Shown: positions 25,802 through 33,167, counted from the first letter of the stretch. The stretch is DNA of 64,000 nucleotides from an uncultured Lachnospiraceae bacterium (GCA_910578885.1 CAJTSH010000015.1:1-64000); one strand, 5' to 3'. Notes: generated by a model from the letters alone, not told the origin. Numbers and translations are program-made.

Positions 25802-26896
25802 TCACATTTCAGATATGAGACTAAATGCTTTTCTTTCCTGCGCATATATTTTTTGTGAAATGTTGGCAATCTTTCTCATTCCACTAAAAGATACCTTATC
25901 TTTGTGCTTTGCCAGCATCCCTAATTGCCAAATAAGCTTTTTCCAGTAACTAGCCGATTTTTCAAATAAAACAGCTGCCTCTTTACATTCTGATATATTA
26001 TATTTTTCTGCCATCATATACAGACCTTTTGCAAACTCCTCTCTATAACAGGTCAATGAACCATATTGAATATTATTCCTTAAGATCAACAACTCTAATT
26101 GATAAAAGGATCTTAACTTCTTATTTTTCAATAAACGCAATGACCTTGTCTTATAATCACCAGTGAATCTCTTCATTGCCGGCAATCCAACACACATATC
26201 CGTTATATCTATTGCTTTGGAATATATACCATCCGTCTCTTTACCTTTCAGCATAATAGATGAAACATTTTTTAAAGAACCCTTTAGCAAACTTTCAATA
26301 TCTGCATCGTTGATATTAACAGGTTTTGGCAAATAATAGCAATCTCCAGTCGCTTTATATGGAAAACATTCCTTTATCCTCGAAGCCTGAAAATCCTCAT
26401 ATTTCAAAGTGACATACATATCAGTCTGAGCTGACGGAGTCAATACGATAGCTATTTCCCTTGTAGCTTCATCATAACCAACCGCTAAAACATATGAAAT
26501 ATAATGCAAATCCATACAATGCTCTTTTCTTCTTTTCATAAAAACCGATCCATCCAGTTCCACTAAAACAGGAATCTGGGCATCTAATAATGCCTTTATC
26601 ATCTCCCAACCGGCATCATCACTGCCTATTTTTTCACATTTATAATCTATTCTTAATTTTTCAAATAGGTACTTATGTATATTCATGTTTGTGGAAGTCA
26701 CATAGGGGACACCATTTATATTATGCTCCTTATAATTTATATATCCATATCTAAGCGTCATTGCTTCACACAGTACCAACAACTCAAAACTACTTATGTT
26801 ACACCCCGAAAAACGCATAAGTTCTTTTAATGATTTTATCCTACAATCTAGAATTTCTCTTTTTTCAACCTTTTCAAATCCCGATATTATTTTCAT
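25802..26896 (-). CDS. BtrH-like papain-fold protein of the RiPP island
   Basis: This 364-residue protein has an N-terminal domain resembling the BtrH N-terminal domain (butirosin biosynthesis protein H). Cys17 lies in ILDCRIKSLKEL, followed by LRYGYINY. A central block WEMIKALLDAQIPVLVELD precedes LHYISYVLAVGYDE, in which the His is in the expected catalytic place. The C-terminal 160 residues are helical and of the DUF4872 kind. In BtrH the fold is an acyltransferase; related papain-like folds cleave leader peptides. The gene overlaps the end of the metalloprotease gene by 23 bases, which suggests coupled translation. The start is ATG 26896 with AGGAG upstream. A leader-processing or peptide-modifying role is inference. 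Confidence 0.7.
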   Translation of the reverse strand: MKIISGFEKVEKREILDCRIKSLKELMRFSGCNISSFELLVLCEAMTLRYGYINYKEHNINGVPYVTSTNMNIHKYLFEKLRIDYKCEKIGSDDAGWEMIKALLDAQIPVLVELDGSVFMKRRKEHCMDLHYISYVLAVGYDEATREIAIVLTPSAQTDMYVTLKYEDFQASRIKECFPYKATGDCYYLPKPVNINDADIESLLKGSLKNVSSIMLKGKETDGIYSKAIDITDMCVGLPAMKRFTGDYKTRSLRLLKNKKLRSFYQLELLILRNNIQYGSLTCYREEFAKGLYMMAEKYNISECKEAAVLFEKSASYWKKLIWQLGMLAKHKDKVSFSGMRKIANISQKIYAQERKAFSLISEM

Positions 26897-28106
26897 TTTT
26901 TCTCCTGATTATAAATATCTTTTTAAACAAGATAATAATTAGTCTTACTGTAAAAAATAAAACAAGATATAACATTACCCTTGTCTGTAAAAAAACTATA
27001 ACGTCGCCAAAACTAATATCTACTTCTGATAAAAGACCAATATTATTAATATCTTCAATAATCTGTCTTAATGCACTAGAAAACAGCATAACTACCAGTC
27101 TTATAAAATAAATAAAATAGCATATAATCAAAATAGCATAAATAAGAAAAGCACACTTGACAACCGTCTTCATGTCATCAAACTCTGTTTTCCTTTTTTT
27201 CTTCACAAACAAGTTTTTTATGCCACCCCAAATTAAATGATATGGGTTTGACACTCCCAAAAAATCACATATCATCCAATAGCCATCCATCTTAATAAAT
27301 GGATTAAAGTTCCCAATGATCTGCAATGCCGATATGATTATTGCACATTTGATGAAGGAATCATTATCAATCGAAATAGTAAGCAAATATACAAAACATA
27401 TGCTGAGTGCCTGAAAATAAATACCACCAATATCAACACAAACCCTCTGTAAACGCTTTAACTTCCATGCATTAGTTACGTTGCTGTAGAAAACAGGCAT
27501 ATACAAATATACTCCCATACCTATCGCCCCAGCTTCCTGCCCATAACTCATAAGAGCCGTAGAATGCCCAAACTCATGCACTAATCCGAACAGCATAATT
27601 GCTACAATACATATACTCAACTCTTTCATATTAAGATTCCATAAATCAGTAATTATCGTCTTACTATTATAAGTAACAAAAAAATATGAAAAGAATACTA
27701 TTTCTAGCAATACAACGACCACCATTACTCTCTTATCAAAAAATATCCCCAACCATTTAAACTTATTAACAGTTTTTGATGGGATGAGCGTTATCTTTCC
27801 CCAAAGATTTTTACTAGCTCTTTTTATTTTTTCACCATCATCTGTACCCACAAACAACCCGTTATTTTTAAAGAATCCAACAACTTCATTAAATTTTTCA
27901 ACGGAAATATTCGTCTTACTCTTATCATTTATCAATCTGTATGCCTCGTCTACACTTTTTGTCTCCATTAGTACTTCATACACGTGAACCACAAAGGAAG
28001 ACACTCTCCAATGCCTCCCTTTGTATGATAAGAGATATGAATTTGAATTACTGTTATTATCAAAAAGCGCCACTTCCACGCCTTCCTTAAATACTAAACA
28101 CTCCAT
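26874..28106 (-). CDS. PqqD-like/M50 membrane zinc metalloprotease
   Basis: This 410-residue protein begins with a roughly 90-residue PqqD-like domain (ALFDNNSNSNSYLLSYKG; SVDEAYRLINDKSKTNIS; KNNGLFVG), the peptide-binding fold used as a RiPP recognition element. It is followed by a polytopic M50 domain with HEFGHSTAL (HExxH at about 177-181) and MDGYWMICDFLG as the second metal-binding motif. About six to eight membrane helices are visible. Such proteins occur in RiPP clusters (for example the epipeptide yyd cluster) next to a radical SAM gene and probably process or export the product. The start is ATG 28106 with AGGAG nine bases upstream; a longer reading runs back over the sixth precursor gene. 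It is 23 bases behind that precursor. Confidence 0.88.
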   Translation of the reverse strand: MECLVFKEGVEVALFDNNSNSNSYLLSYKGRHWRVSSFVVHVYEVLMETKSVDEAYRLINDKSKTNISVEKFNEVVGFFKNNGLFVGTDDGEKIKRASKNLWGKITLIPSKTVNKFKWLGIFFDKRVMVVVVLLEIVFFSYFFVTYNSKTIITDLWNLNMKELSICIVAIMLFGLVHEFGHSTALMSYGQEAGAIGMGVYLYMPVFYSNVTNAWKLKRLQRVCVDIGGIYFQALSICFVYLLTISIDNDSFIKCAIIISALQIIGNFNPFIKMDGYWMICDFLGVSNPYHLIWGGIKNLFVKKKRKTEFDDMKTVVKCAFLIYAILIICYFIYFIRLVVMLFSSALRQIIEDINNIGLLSEVDISFGDVIVFLQTRVMLYLVLFFTVRLIIILFKKIFIIRRKNENNIGI

Positions 28107-28129
28107 AATCCATAACTCCTGAAATCCAG

Positions 28130-28318
28130 TTACAATGTATGAAGACCTAATAAGCAGACATTTATACCTATGCAGGCAGCAACACATGCATTTCCCAAAC
28201 AAGGTGTAATATTTGCACCACACACTGCAAGAGCGCAAGCCATCTCATCTCTTTGCTCTAATTCTTCAAAACATGTATCAAGCTCCTCATACTCATATGA
28301 TCTATTCAATGATTTCAT
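28130..28318 (-). CDS. RiPP precursor 6 (six-Cys core)
   Basis: This 62-residue peptide shares the leader of the other five (SLN near the start; EELEQRDEMAC) but has a longer, hydrophobic core with cysteines spaced C-x4-C-x6-C-x4-C-x3-C-x5-C and many Gly/Ala/Ile. It is the last precursor before the metalloprotease gene. The start is ATG 28318 with AGGAGGTC upstream. Its core is distinct enough that it may be a different product of the same maturase. No similarity to a named RiPP could be recognised by eye. Confidence 0.75.
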   Translation of the reverse strand: MKSLNRSYEYEELDTCFEELEQRDEMACALAVCGANITPCLGNACVAACIGINVCLLGLHTL

Positions 28319-28343
28319 ATTGACCTCCTTAATGAACGGCTAA

Positions 28344-28484
28344 CTATATAAATGATGCATCAGCACCACATGCATAACCAGTACATAATAATTCATCTCT
28401 TTCTTCCAGTTCAGAAAGCACCTTATCAAGCTCCGCTTCATTTTCCAGTTCCTCATAGATGCTCTTATTTAATTTAATATCCAT
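28344..28484 (-). CDS. RiPP precursor 5
   Basis: This 46-residue peptide begins MDIKLNKSIY, with leader motif LEERDELLCTG and a core of CTGYACGADASFI with only two cysteines. The third Cys present in the other precursors is replaced by Ser. The start is ATG 28484 with AGAGGGAG upstream. It is adjacent to precursor 4 with a 12-base gap. A shortened core suggests a decayed or a differently processed variant. Confidence 0.75.
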   Translation of the reverse strand: MDIKLNKSIYEELENEAELDKVLSELEERDELLCTGYACGADASFI

Positions 28485-28496
28485 CTTATTCTCCCT

Positions 28497-28637
28497 CTAA
28501 ACGCTATAGATTCCACATGCATGAGCTGCACAAGCATCACCTGTACAGATAAATTCTTCCCTTTCCAACATCTCCGAAATAATTACATCCATATCATCTT
28601 TAGATTCTAATTCAATATTCAAGTTCAAAGCTTCCAT
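28497..28637 (-). CDS. RiPP precursor 4
   Basis: This 46-residue peptide begins MEALNLNIEL, with leader motif LEREEFICTG and core CTGDACAAHACGIYSV, three cysteines spaced C-x4-C-x4-C. The start is ATG 28637, with AGGAGG upstream. It is closely similar to precursors 2 and 3. Confidence 0.82.
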   Translation of the reverse strand: MEALNLNIELESKDDMDVIISEMLEREEFICTGDACAAHACGIYSV

Positions 28638-28669
28638 ATTTCCTCCTAATCAATGTAGCTACCAACCAA

Positions 28670-28810
28670 CTATAAAGAAATATCATGAGCTCCACAGGCA
28701 TCAGCTCCACATACATTGCCAGTACAATGTAACTCCTGACGTTCGCTCATCTCTTCAATAATCGTCTCAATATCTTCGTCTTCAATAATACTTTCATTTA
28801 AGTTCAACAT
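28670..28810 (-). CDS. RiPP precursor 3
   Basis: This 46-residue peptide begins MLNLNESIIE, with leader motif SERQELHCTG and core CTGNVCGADACGAHDISL: C-x4-C-x4-C followed three residues later by Asp. The start is ATG 28810 with GGAAGGAG upstream. An intercistronic hairpin (28833-28863) separates it from precursor 2. Confidence 0.85.
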   Translation of the reverse strand: MLNLNESIIEDEDIETIIEEMSERQELHCTGNVCGADACGAHDISL

Positions 28811-28832
28811 ACCTTTTTCTCCTTCCTTACAG

Positions 28833-28863
28833 AGGCATTCTGGTTACCAAAATCAGAATGCCT
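28833..28863 (-). repeat. Intercistronic hairpin between precursors 2 and 3
   Basis: AGGCATTCTG (28833-28842) pairs perfectly with CAGAATGCCT (28854-28863) around an 11-base loop. It has no T run on the minus strand. It may stabilise or process the precursor mRNA so that parts of the operon are made in different amounts. Confidence 0.7.
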
Positions 28864-28875
28864 TGTAACTTGCAA

Positions 28876-29022
28876 CTACATACTTACATCTTTTGCTCCA
28901 CAAGCATTTGCTCCACAAGAAACATTACCTGTACAAACAAACTCTTCTCTTTCAAGAAGTTCTTCTACCATTTCATCCATATTTTCTTGAGCAATCTGGA
29001 TTTCCTGATTTAATTCCTTCAT
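28876..29022 (-). CDS. RiPP precursor 2
   Basis: This 48-residue peptide begins MKELNQEIQI, with leader motif LEREEFVCTG and core CTGNVSCGANACGAKDVSM: C-x5-C-x4-C, with Asp three residues after the last Cys. The start is ATG 29022 with AAAGGGGA upstream. One residue is inserted between the first two cysteines relative to precursors 3 and 4. Confidence 0.85.
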   Translation of the reverse strand: MKELNQEIQIAQENMDEMVEELLEREEFVCTGNVSCGANACGAKDVSM

Positions 29023-29118
29023 TGTTATATCCCCTTTCATAATTTATTTACAAATACAATTGATTATATTTGTCCCATCTCAAAGCAAATAAATAATCTA
29101 TTTTCCAGTTTACTCTGT

Positions 29119-29280
29119 CTACAGATTCAAATCACTCAAATATCCAACATCATCTATGCTACACCCATTAGCCGGACATCCTACATAACCCGTACAATGA
29201 AACTCCTCTCTTTCACTTATCTCTTCTAAAATAGTTTTTACTTCTTCGTCGCTTACAAATTCTTTATTTAAATTGATCAT
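29119..29280 (-). CDS. RiPP precursor 1
   Basis: This 53-residue peptide begins MINLNKEFVS, with leader motif SEREEFHCTG and core CTGYVGCPANGCSIDDVGY..., C-x5-C-x4-C, followed by an acidic 13-residue extension. The start is ATG 29280 with AAGGGAG about eight bases upstream; a longer in-frame reading to 29343 overlaps the radical SAM gene and has no ribosome binding site. It lies 32 bases behind the radical SAM stop. It is the first of six tandem precursors. Confidence 0.82.
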   Translation of the reverse strand: MINLNKEFVSDEEVKTILEEISEREEFHCTGYVGCPANGCSIDDVGYLSDLNL

Positions 29281-29312
29281 GCTTACATCTCCCTTCGCTA
29301 AAAGTAATGCCT

Positions 29313-30695
29313 TTATGCATGTTGAGCCATATATTTCGAACACACATCAACAGCCACCTGCTTAAATATATCCACAAAATCATCACAGTAAGCTCTATTA
29401 ATATCATTATACAGAACTTTAGACTGTGCTGTACACCCCCCACCACAAAACATCATATATTTACACTTCTTACATTCTTCAAGTTTATCTACAGTTCTAC
29501 CTTTCCATTTTTCAAGATTATCGTTGAATTCAAACTCACAGGTCTCAACATTAACTCGTCCAATTGCATGTTCCTTCTCCGACAACACATCCCAACATGG
29601 ATAAATATCACCATATGGATCAATCGTATACATTCCCATATTCGCTCCACAGTATCCCGATCTAAATGGTGCAAATGTATTATGTTCTAACATATCCAAA
29701 AGTCTTGTGGATAATCCTTGATAAATACTATTAAATTGAAATTTACTAATATCTTCTCCATAATGCGCCGCCATCTTTGTCATCAATTCCACTTCTGAAA
29801 GCGACTCACCAATTTGATCATAACATTTCATTGTAGTCTTAAAATAATAAGAAAAGTTAGGCTTCTTTGTCCATCCGTTGTTCTTATAGAAAGAAATGAG
29901 ATCTGAAATAGCTTCCAAATTCTTTGTATTAACATTTGTTCTAAGAACAATATTAATCCCTTTCTCAAGGCCAAGCTGTACATTCTTCATAATTCTGTTA
30001 TATGTACCCTGCCCACCTGTCAGATACCTTCTCTTATCATGCTCCTCACCAATTCCATCAATCGTAATCTGAACATATCGAAAATTAAACTCTTTTATAA
30101 GATCAACATATTTATCAAGATCATAACCGTTACTGATGCAGCAAATCGGCATGCCTATCTCACGCGCTTTGTCACAAATGCGTTTTACAATATCATAGTT
30201 TGTTCTTAATAATGGCTCACCGCCGAATAAGTAGATACTCTCTAATTTATATCCCCCTTCTTTTGCGGATTTAAGCTTTGTAAAAATAGCATCTATCATC
30301 TCAAAACTCATCTTGCCATTCAGCCAATCCTCTCCATTACACTGAAGATTGCGTTCAAAACAGTACTCACATCTAAAATTACAATTATAGGTTGGAAGCA
30401 ATGTAATGCTAAGACGCTTTCTACCTCTGTCATTCATGCCCTTGCACAGTTTTGTTATAAACTTAAACTCATCTTCCTCAGTCAAAGAAGTCAGATATCC
30501 TCTCTTAATCAATCCTTCTCGGATATCATCTGGCAATTCATCTGCTTTCGAAATATCACTTCTACAAGCCTCCAAAACATCTGCATATTTCTTCTCTAAA
30601 ATATCAAATGAACCATGAACACCCTGAATCATCAAACACTGATCCGCATTCTCCTTTAACTCTAAACTAATATTGTAATCACTCGTTCTTAACAT
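29313..30695 (-). CDS. Radical SAM/SPASM peptide maturase
   Basis: This 460-residue enzyme has a radical SAM CxxxCxxC motif (Cys105, 109, 112, in NCNFRCEYC), GGEP at 158-161, and a complete seven-Cys SPASM domain: Cys349 and Cys367 (GCGANMGMYTIDP...DIYPC), then Cys408-x2-Cys411-x5-Cys417-x3-Cys421 and Cys437. An N-terminal domain of about 75 residues (FDILEKKYADV...LIKRGYLTS) may be a recognition fold for leaders. Such enzymes make thioether links between Cys and another residue (sactipeptides, ranthipeptides). The six adjacent Cys-rich precursors are the obvious substrates. The start is ATG 30695 with GAGG ten bases upstream. Confidence 0.95.
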   Translation of the reverse strand: MLRTSDYNISLELKENADQCLMIQGVHGSFDILEKKYADVLEACRSDISKADELPDDIREGLIKRGYLTSLTEEDEFKFITKLCKGMNDRGRKRLSITLLPTYNCNFRCEYCFERNLQCNGEDWLNGKMSFEMIDAIFTKLKSAKEGGYKLESIYLFGGEPLLRTNYDIVKRICDKAREIGMPICCISNGYDLDKYVDLIKEFNFRYVQITIDGIGEEHDKRRYLTGGQGTYNRIMKNVQLGLEKGINIVLRTNVNTKNLEAISDLISFYKNNGWTKKPNFSYYFKTTMKCYDQIGESLSEVELMTKMAAHYGEDISKFQFNSIYQGLSTRLLDMLEHNTFAPFRSGYCGANMGMYTIDPYGDIYPCWDVLSEKEHAIGRVNVETCEFEFNDNLEKWKGRTVDKLEECKKCKYMMFCGGGCTAQSKVLYNDINRAYCDDFVDIFKQVAVDVCSKYMAQHA

Positions 30696-30720
30696 TTTTT
30701 CATATCCTCTTATTATTAAT

Positions 30721-30748
30721 AGTATCTTGTAAGGATTTGCAAGACACT
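30721..30748 (-). other. Stem-loop in the radical SAM leader
   Basis: On the minus strand AGTGTCTTG pairs with CAAGATACT (nine pairs, one G-U) around a ten-base loop, about 25 bases upstream of the start codon. It lacks a T run, so it may be a processing or translational control hairpin rather than a terminator. Confidence 0.5.
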
Positions 30749-30830
30749 ACTGTCCGCATAAATCCAACTTTTTATTTGTAAAAACAATTCTTGAATCAAA
30801 ATTTAAATGATACCCAACTTGTTAATATCA

Positions 30831-30899
30831 TCACAAAATCCAATCCCAAATCTTTTTCCAAACATTAGCAACAGCATAAACTCCATAAAAAAAATCCAT
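30831..30899 (-). CDS. 22-residue Trp-rich mini-protein, candidate signalling peptide
   Basis: A 22-codon reading frame starts at ATG 30899 with a textbook AGGAGGG (30907-30913) seven bases upstream. It encodes a peptide beginning MDFFYGVYAV and ending WKKIWDWIL, with three Trp, two central Lys and two Asp. It is the first reading frame after the promoter at 30921-30949 and its LytTR-type repeats. The peptide is short, amphipathic and has no Cys or export leader. It could be an unprocessed inducing peptide for the AgrC-like kinase encoded just upstream, a leaderless antimicrobial, or a leader-peptide regulator. No agrD is present. Function is unknown. Confidence 0.65.
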   Translation of the reverse strand: MDFFYGVYAVANVWKKIWDWIL

Positions 30900-30920
30900 T
30901 CCCGTTCCCTCCTCTTTTTC

Positions 30921-30949
30921 AAGATAACAGAACAAAAAATGGATTTCAA
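30921..30949 (-). promoter_or_regulatory. Promoter of the RiPP island transcript
   Basis: On the minus strand TTGAAA (30944-30949) and TATCTT (30921-30926) are separated by 17 bases, with TGT in front of the -10. It drives the 22-residue frame and probably the radical SAM gene behind it. Confidence 0.8.
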
Positions 30950-30952
30950 CCA

Positions 30953-30988
30953 TAACTCCTTAAACGGTCACTTAACTCCTTAAACGGT
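30953..30988 (-). promoter_or_regulatory. LytTR (AgrA-like) direct-repeat operator
   Basis: ACCGTTTAAGGAGTTA occurs twice on the minus strand (30988-30973 and 30968-30953), exactly 20 bases apart. The core ACCGTTTAA fits the LytTR consensus [TA][AC][CA]GTTN[AG][TG] except for the last base, and tandem copies about 20 bases apart just upstream of -35 are the usual layout for this regulator family. The distal copy overlaps the last codons of the kinase gene. The regulator gene sits two genes upstream. Confidence 0.82.
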
Positions 30989-32293
30989 AATTTCCGCATT
31001 CCTTAATACCACTTTTACGCAAAAGCAGAATCTCTCCTTTTTAACTTCCAAACTTCCCCCATGATCTTTAACTACCCTCTCTACATTTTTTAACCCAAGC
31101 CCATGATTCCTTTTATCTTTCTTGCTAGTACGAAAAGTCTCTTCTTCCTGACTACCATCAGATACACTGTTCCTTATTTCCGTCTGAAAATACGTTTTCC
31201 CCTGCGAAATCTGTATTGCAAAAAATCTCTCGCTGCCTTTCCTCTGCCGGCCTATCTCTTCCACTGCATTCTGCACAAGATTTGCATATATGGTACACAA
31301 TTCCATCTCATCAAGTGATAATGCTGTATGTAGTTTACCTTCCACACTTACAGTCACATCTTCAGCTAATAATGAAATATAATAATTAAGAATCATATCC
31401 AGTATCTTATTTCCTGTAACATACCCTCTCTTCTGAATCAGATCCATCTGTCCTTTCATTTCCATAAGATACTCCTTTAACATAGGAATATCTCCATCAT
31501 CCACAAGTGCGTTCAGACACAACAAATGATTATCCATATCATGACGGTATTTTCTAGTATCCTCTTCCTTTTCTAAAAGAGCCTCATAGTAACGCTTCTG
31601 CAAATCCTGCAGCTCTAATTCCCTGCGCACCATCTCCTCCATCTTCTGATTCACATTTCCAATATAAATTGCAAATATTCCAAGCATGCCAATCCCTAAC
31701 AGCGAAATTGTACTTACCCAGTTTACAATCATGTGAAATTTTTCATTCTCAATATGATCCTTTGCATAGCCTAACCCAGAAATCGTAAACAGCATGGATA
31801 CCGCCATGACTGCCACCATAGGCTGCATCCCTTTTCTGGCTAAAGAGAGGAGTTTCTTATTATGATCCTCACGCAATCTACTCTTGATAAATGAAACAAG
31901 TAAGATAACGCCTCCCGTCATCAGGCTGGATGCCAGATATTGAAAATCTTCCAGATAAATTTTCATCCTCTGCCCCGGCTCATAAAAAATCAAAAAATTT
32001 CCAAAGAGCCCATCCATACACGTCAGAACAAAGCATAAGGTAAAAAGCTGAATGATGCGCACAGACAATTTCGACTGCATAGCCAAAAACATTCCAACAA
32101 CCACACAAAAATACATCAAAACATAAATTCCGTCCTCCCCTGGACTTCCAAGAAATGCCGCAGTAAAAAACGGAATTCCTCCAATAAGCATAATCCACTT
32201 TTTAGATAACTTTCCGGAAAATAGCAAGAAATATCCAATCCGATACTTCAAACATTCTACCAGATAAATGACTGCCAATATAATGCCTCTCAC
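30980..32293 (-). CDS. AgrC/ComD-like GHKL sensor histidine kinase
   Basis: This 437-residue kinase has about six N-terminal membrane helices (1-220), a coiled linker (MVRRELELQDLQKRYYEALLEKEE), phospho-acceptor His in KYRHDMDNHLLCLNAL, N-box LVQNAVEEIG, and G-box KRNHGLGLKNVERVVKDHGG. This is the layout of quorum-sensing kinases that detect peptides. It lies eight bases behind the regulator gene and upstream of the RiPP genes. The inducing peptide is not encoded by an AgrD-like gene. Confidence 0.93.
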   Translation of the reverse strand: MRGIILAVIYLVECLKYRIGYFLLFSGKLSKKWIMLIGGIPFFTAAFLGSPGEDGIYVLMYFCVVVGMFLAMQSKLSVRIIQLFTLCFVLTCMDGLFGNFLIFYEPGQRMKIYLEDFQYLASSLMTGGVILLVSFIKSRLREDHNKKLLSLARKGMQPMVAVMAVSMLFTISGLGYAKDHIENEKFHMIVNWVSTISLLGIGMLGIFAIYIGNVNQKMEEMVRRELELQDLQKRYYEALLEKEEDTRKYRHDMDNHLLCLNALVDDGDIPMLKEYLMEMKGQMDLIQKRGYVTGNKILDMILNYYISLLAEDVTVSVEGKLHTALSLDEMELCTIYANLVQNAVEEIGRQRKGSERFFAIQISQGKTYFQTEIRNSVSDGSQEEETFRTSKKDKRNHGLGLKNVERVVKDHGGSLEVKKERFCFCVKVVLRNAEITV

Positions 32294-32300
32294 TCTTTTC

Positions 32301-33005
32301 TCACCTATACCTTAAATCAAACTCTATATACTTTTGCTCAAAGTCCTTCCTTCTTCTTCTTGAAACTTCAAATTCTTTTCCACCAATTCGGATAGCTCCT
32401 TCCGAATAGACCTGAATCCACTGCATATTTACCATACACTTGCGATTAATCCGGAAAAAAATCCGTTCATCCAACATACATTCTACTTCATTCAAAGATG
32501 TCTCTTTCCGAAACACCTTATCATCCACAACAAACTCTGTATAACCATTATAAGCAATAATATATGATATATCACGCTGACAAACCTTATACAAATTTCT
32601 CATATAATATAATTCCATTATCTCTTCCCCAAAATTCCGCAAAGCCACACCCTGCAATGCCTCTTCTATCTCCGCCTTATCAAATGGCTTTGTGACAAAA
32701 CGCTCCGCATGAATCCGAAATGCATCTTTAAACCGATCCACTCTTCCAGTTGCCATAATAATCTTGCATTTCGGATTTATCTGCTTTATCTTTCTTCCAA
32801 GCTCTATTCCATCCATTCCGGGCATTTCTATATCAAGAAAAACTACATTTATTTTATCTATCTGCCCTAATAAACTTTCTCCGTCTAAAAACAAATACAA
32901 TTCATAACTGCCATTCTGCGCACTTAAATACGCTTCCAACATTTTTTTTAGCTCAATTACAATCTCTTTTTGATCGTCACAAATACCTATTATCAATTTC
33001 TCCAT
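32301..33005 (-). CDS. LytTR-family response regulator (AgrA-like)
   Basis: This 234-residue protein has a receiver domain (1-125; acidic DDQ, phospho-acceptor in VFLDIEMPGMDG, FVTKPFDKAEI) and a C-terminal LytTR DNA-binding domain (ISYIIAYNGYTEFVVDDKVF...FFRINRKCMVNMQWIQVY...VSRRRRKDFEQKY). It pairs with the adjacent kinase. The direct repeats upstream of the 22-residue frame are a likely target. Its own promoter region is AT-rich without a clear LytTR repeat. The start is ATG 33005. Confidence 0.95.
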   Translation of the reverse strand: MEKLIIGICDDQKEIVIELKKMLEAYLSAQNGSYELYLFLDGESLLGQIDKINVVFLDIEMPGMDGIELGRKIKQINPKCKIIMATGRVDRFKDAFRIHAERFVTKPFDKAEIEEALQGVALRNFGEEIMELYYMRNLYKVCQRDISYIIAYNGYTEFVVDDKVFRKETSLNEVECMLDERIFFRINRKCMVNMQWIQVYSEGAIRIGGKEFEVSRRRRKDFEQKYIEFDLRYR

Positions 33006-33130
33006 AACCCTAATTGATTCCTCGCTTCCCAGATATTCATCTAATTGCCGGAATTTATCCCTCGTTGATTGTTTTCTATATCTCTTTGTATAAATTTTCC
33101 TTTATAATGTTTCCTATACAATTTTTTAAA

Positions 33131-33157
33131 GGCTCTGTCGATTTCTCCGACAGAGCC
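33131..33157. terminator. Terminator hairpin behind the atp operon
   Basis: GGCTCTGTCG (33131-33140) pairs with CGACAGAGCC (33148-33157) in a perfect ten-base stem with a seven-base loop, 11 bases past the atpC stop. The downstream T run on the minus strand is short, but the position fits an operon end. Confidence 0.8.
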
Positions 33158-33167
33158 ACTTTTTACT

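Noticed and set aside
28130..29280. Regular 150-190-base spacing of similar blocks as a CRISPR or tandem DNA repeat
   Set aside because: The similarity is in the protein frame and each block has its own start codon and ribosome binding site, so these are precursor genes.
29119..29343. Longer start of precursor 1 inside the radical SAM gene
   Set aside because: No ribosome binding site, and the leader signature starts at the internal Met (29280).
30696..30830. An agrD-like thiolactone precursor or agrB in the regulator region
   Set aside because: No frame with a conserved Cys-containing macrocycle core and no AgrB-like membrane protease are present; the only credible frame is the 22-residue one upstream.
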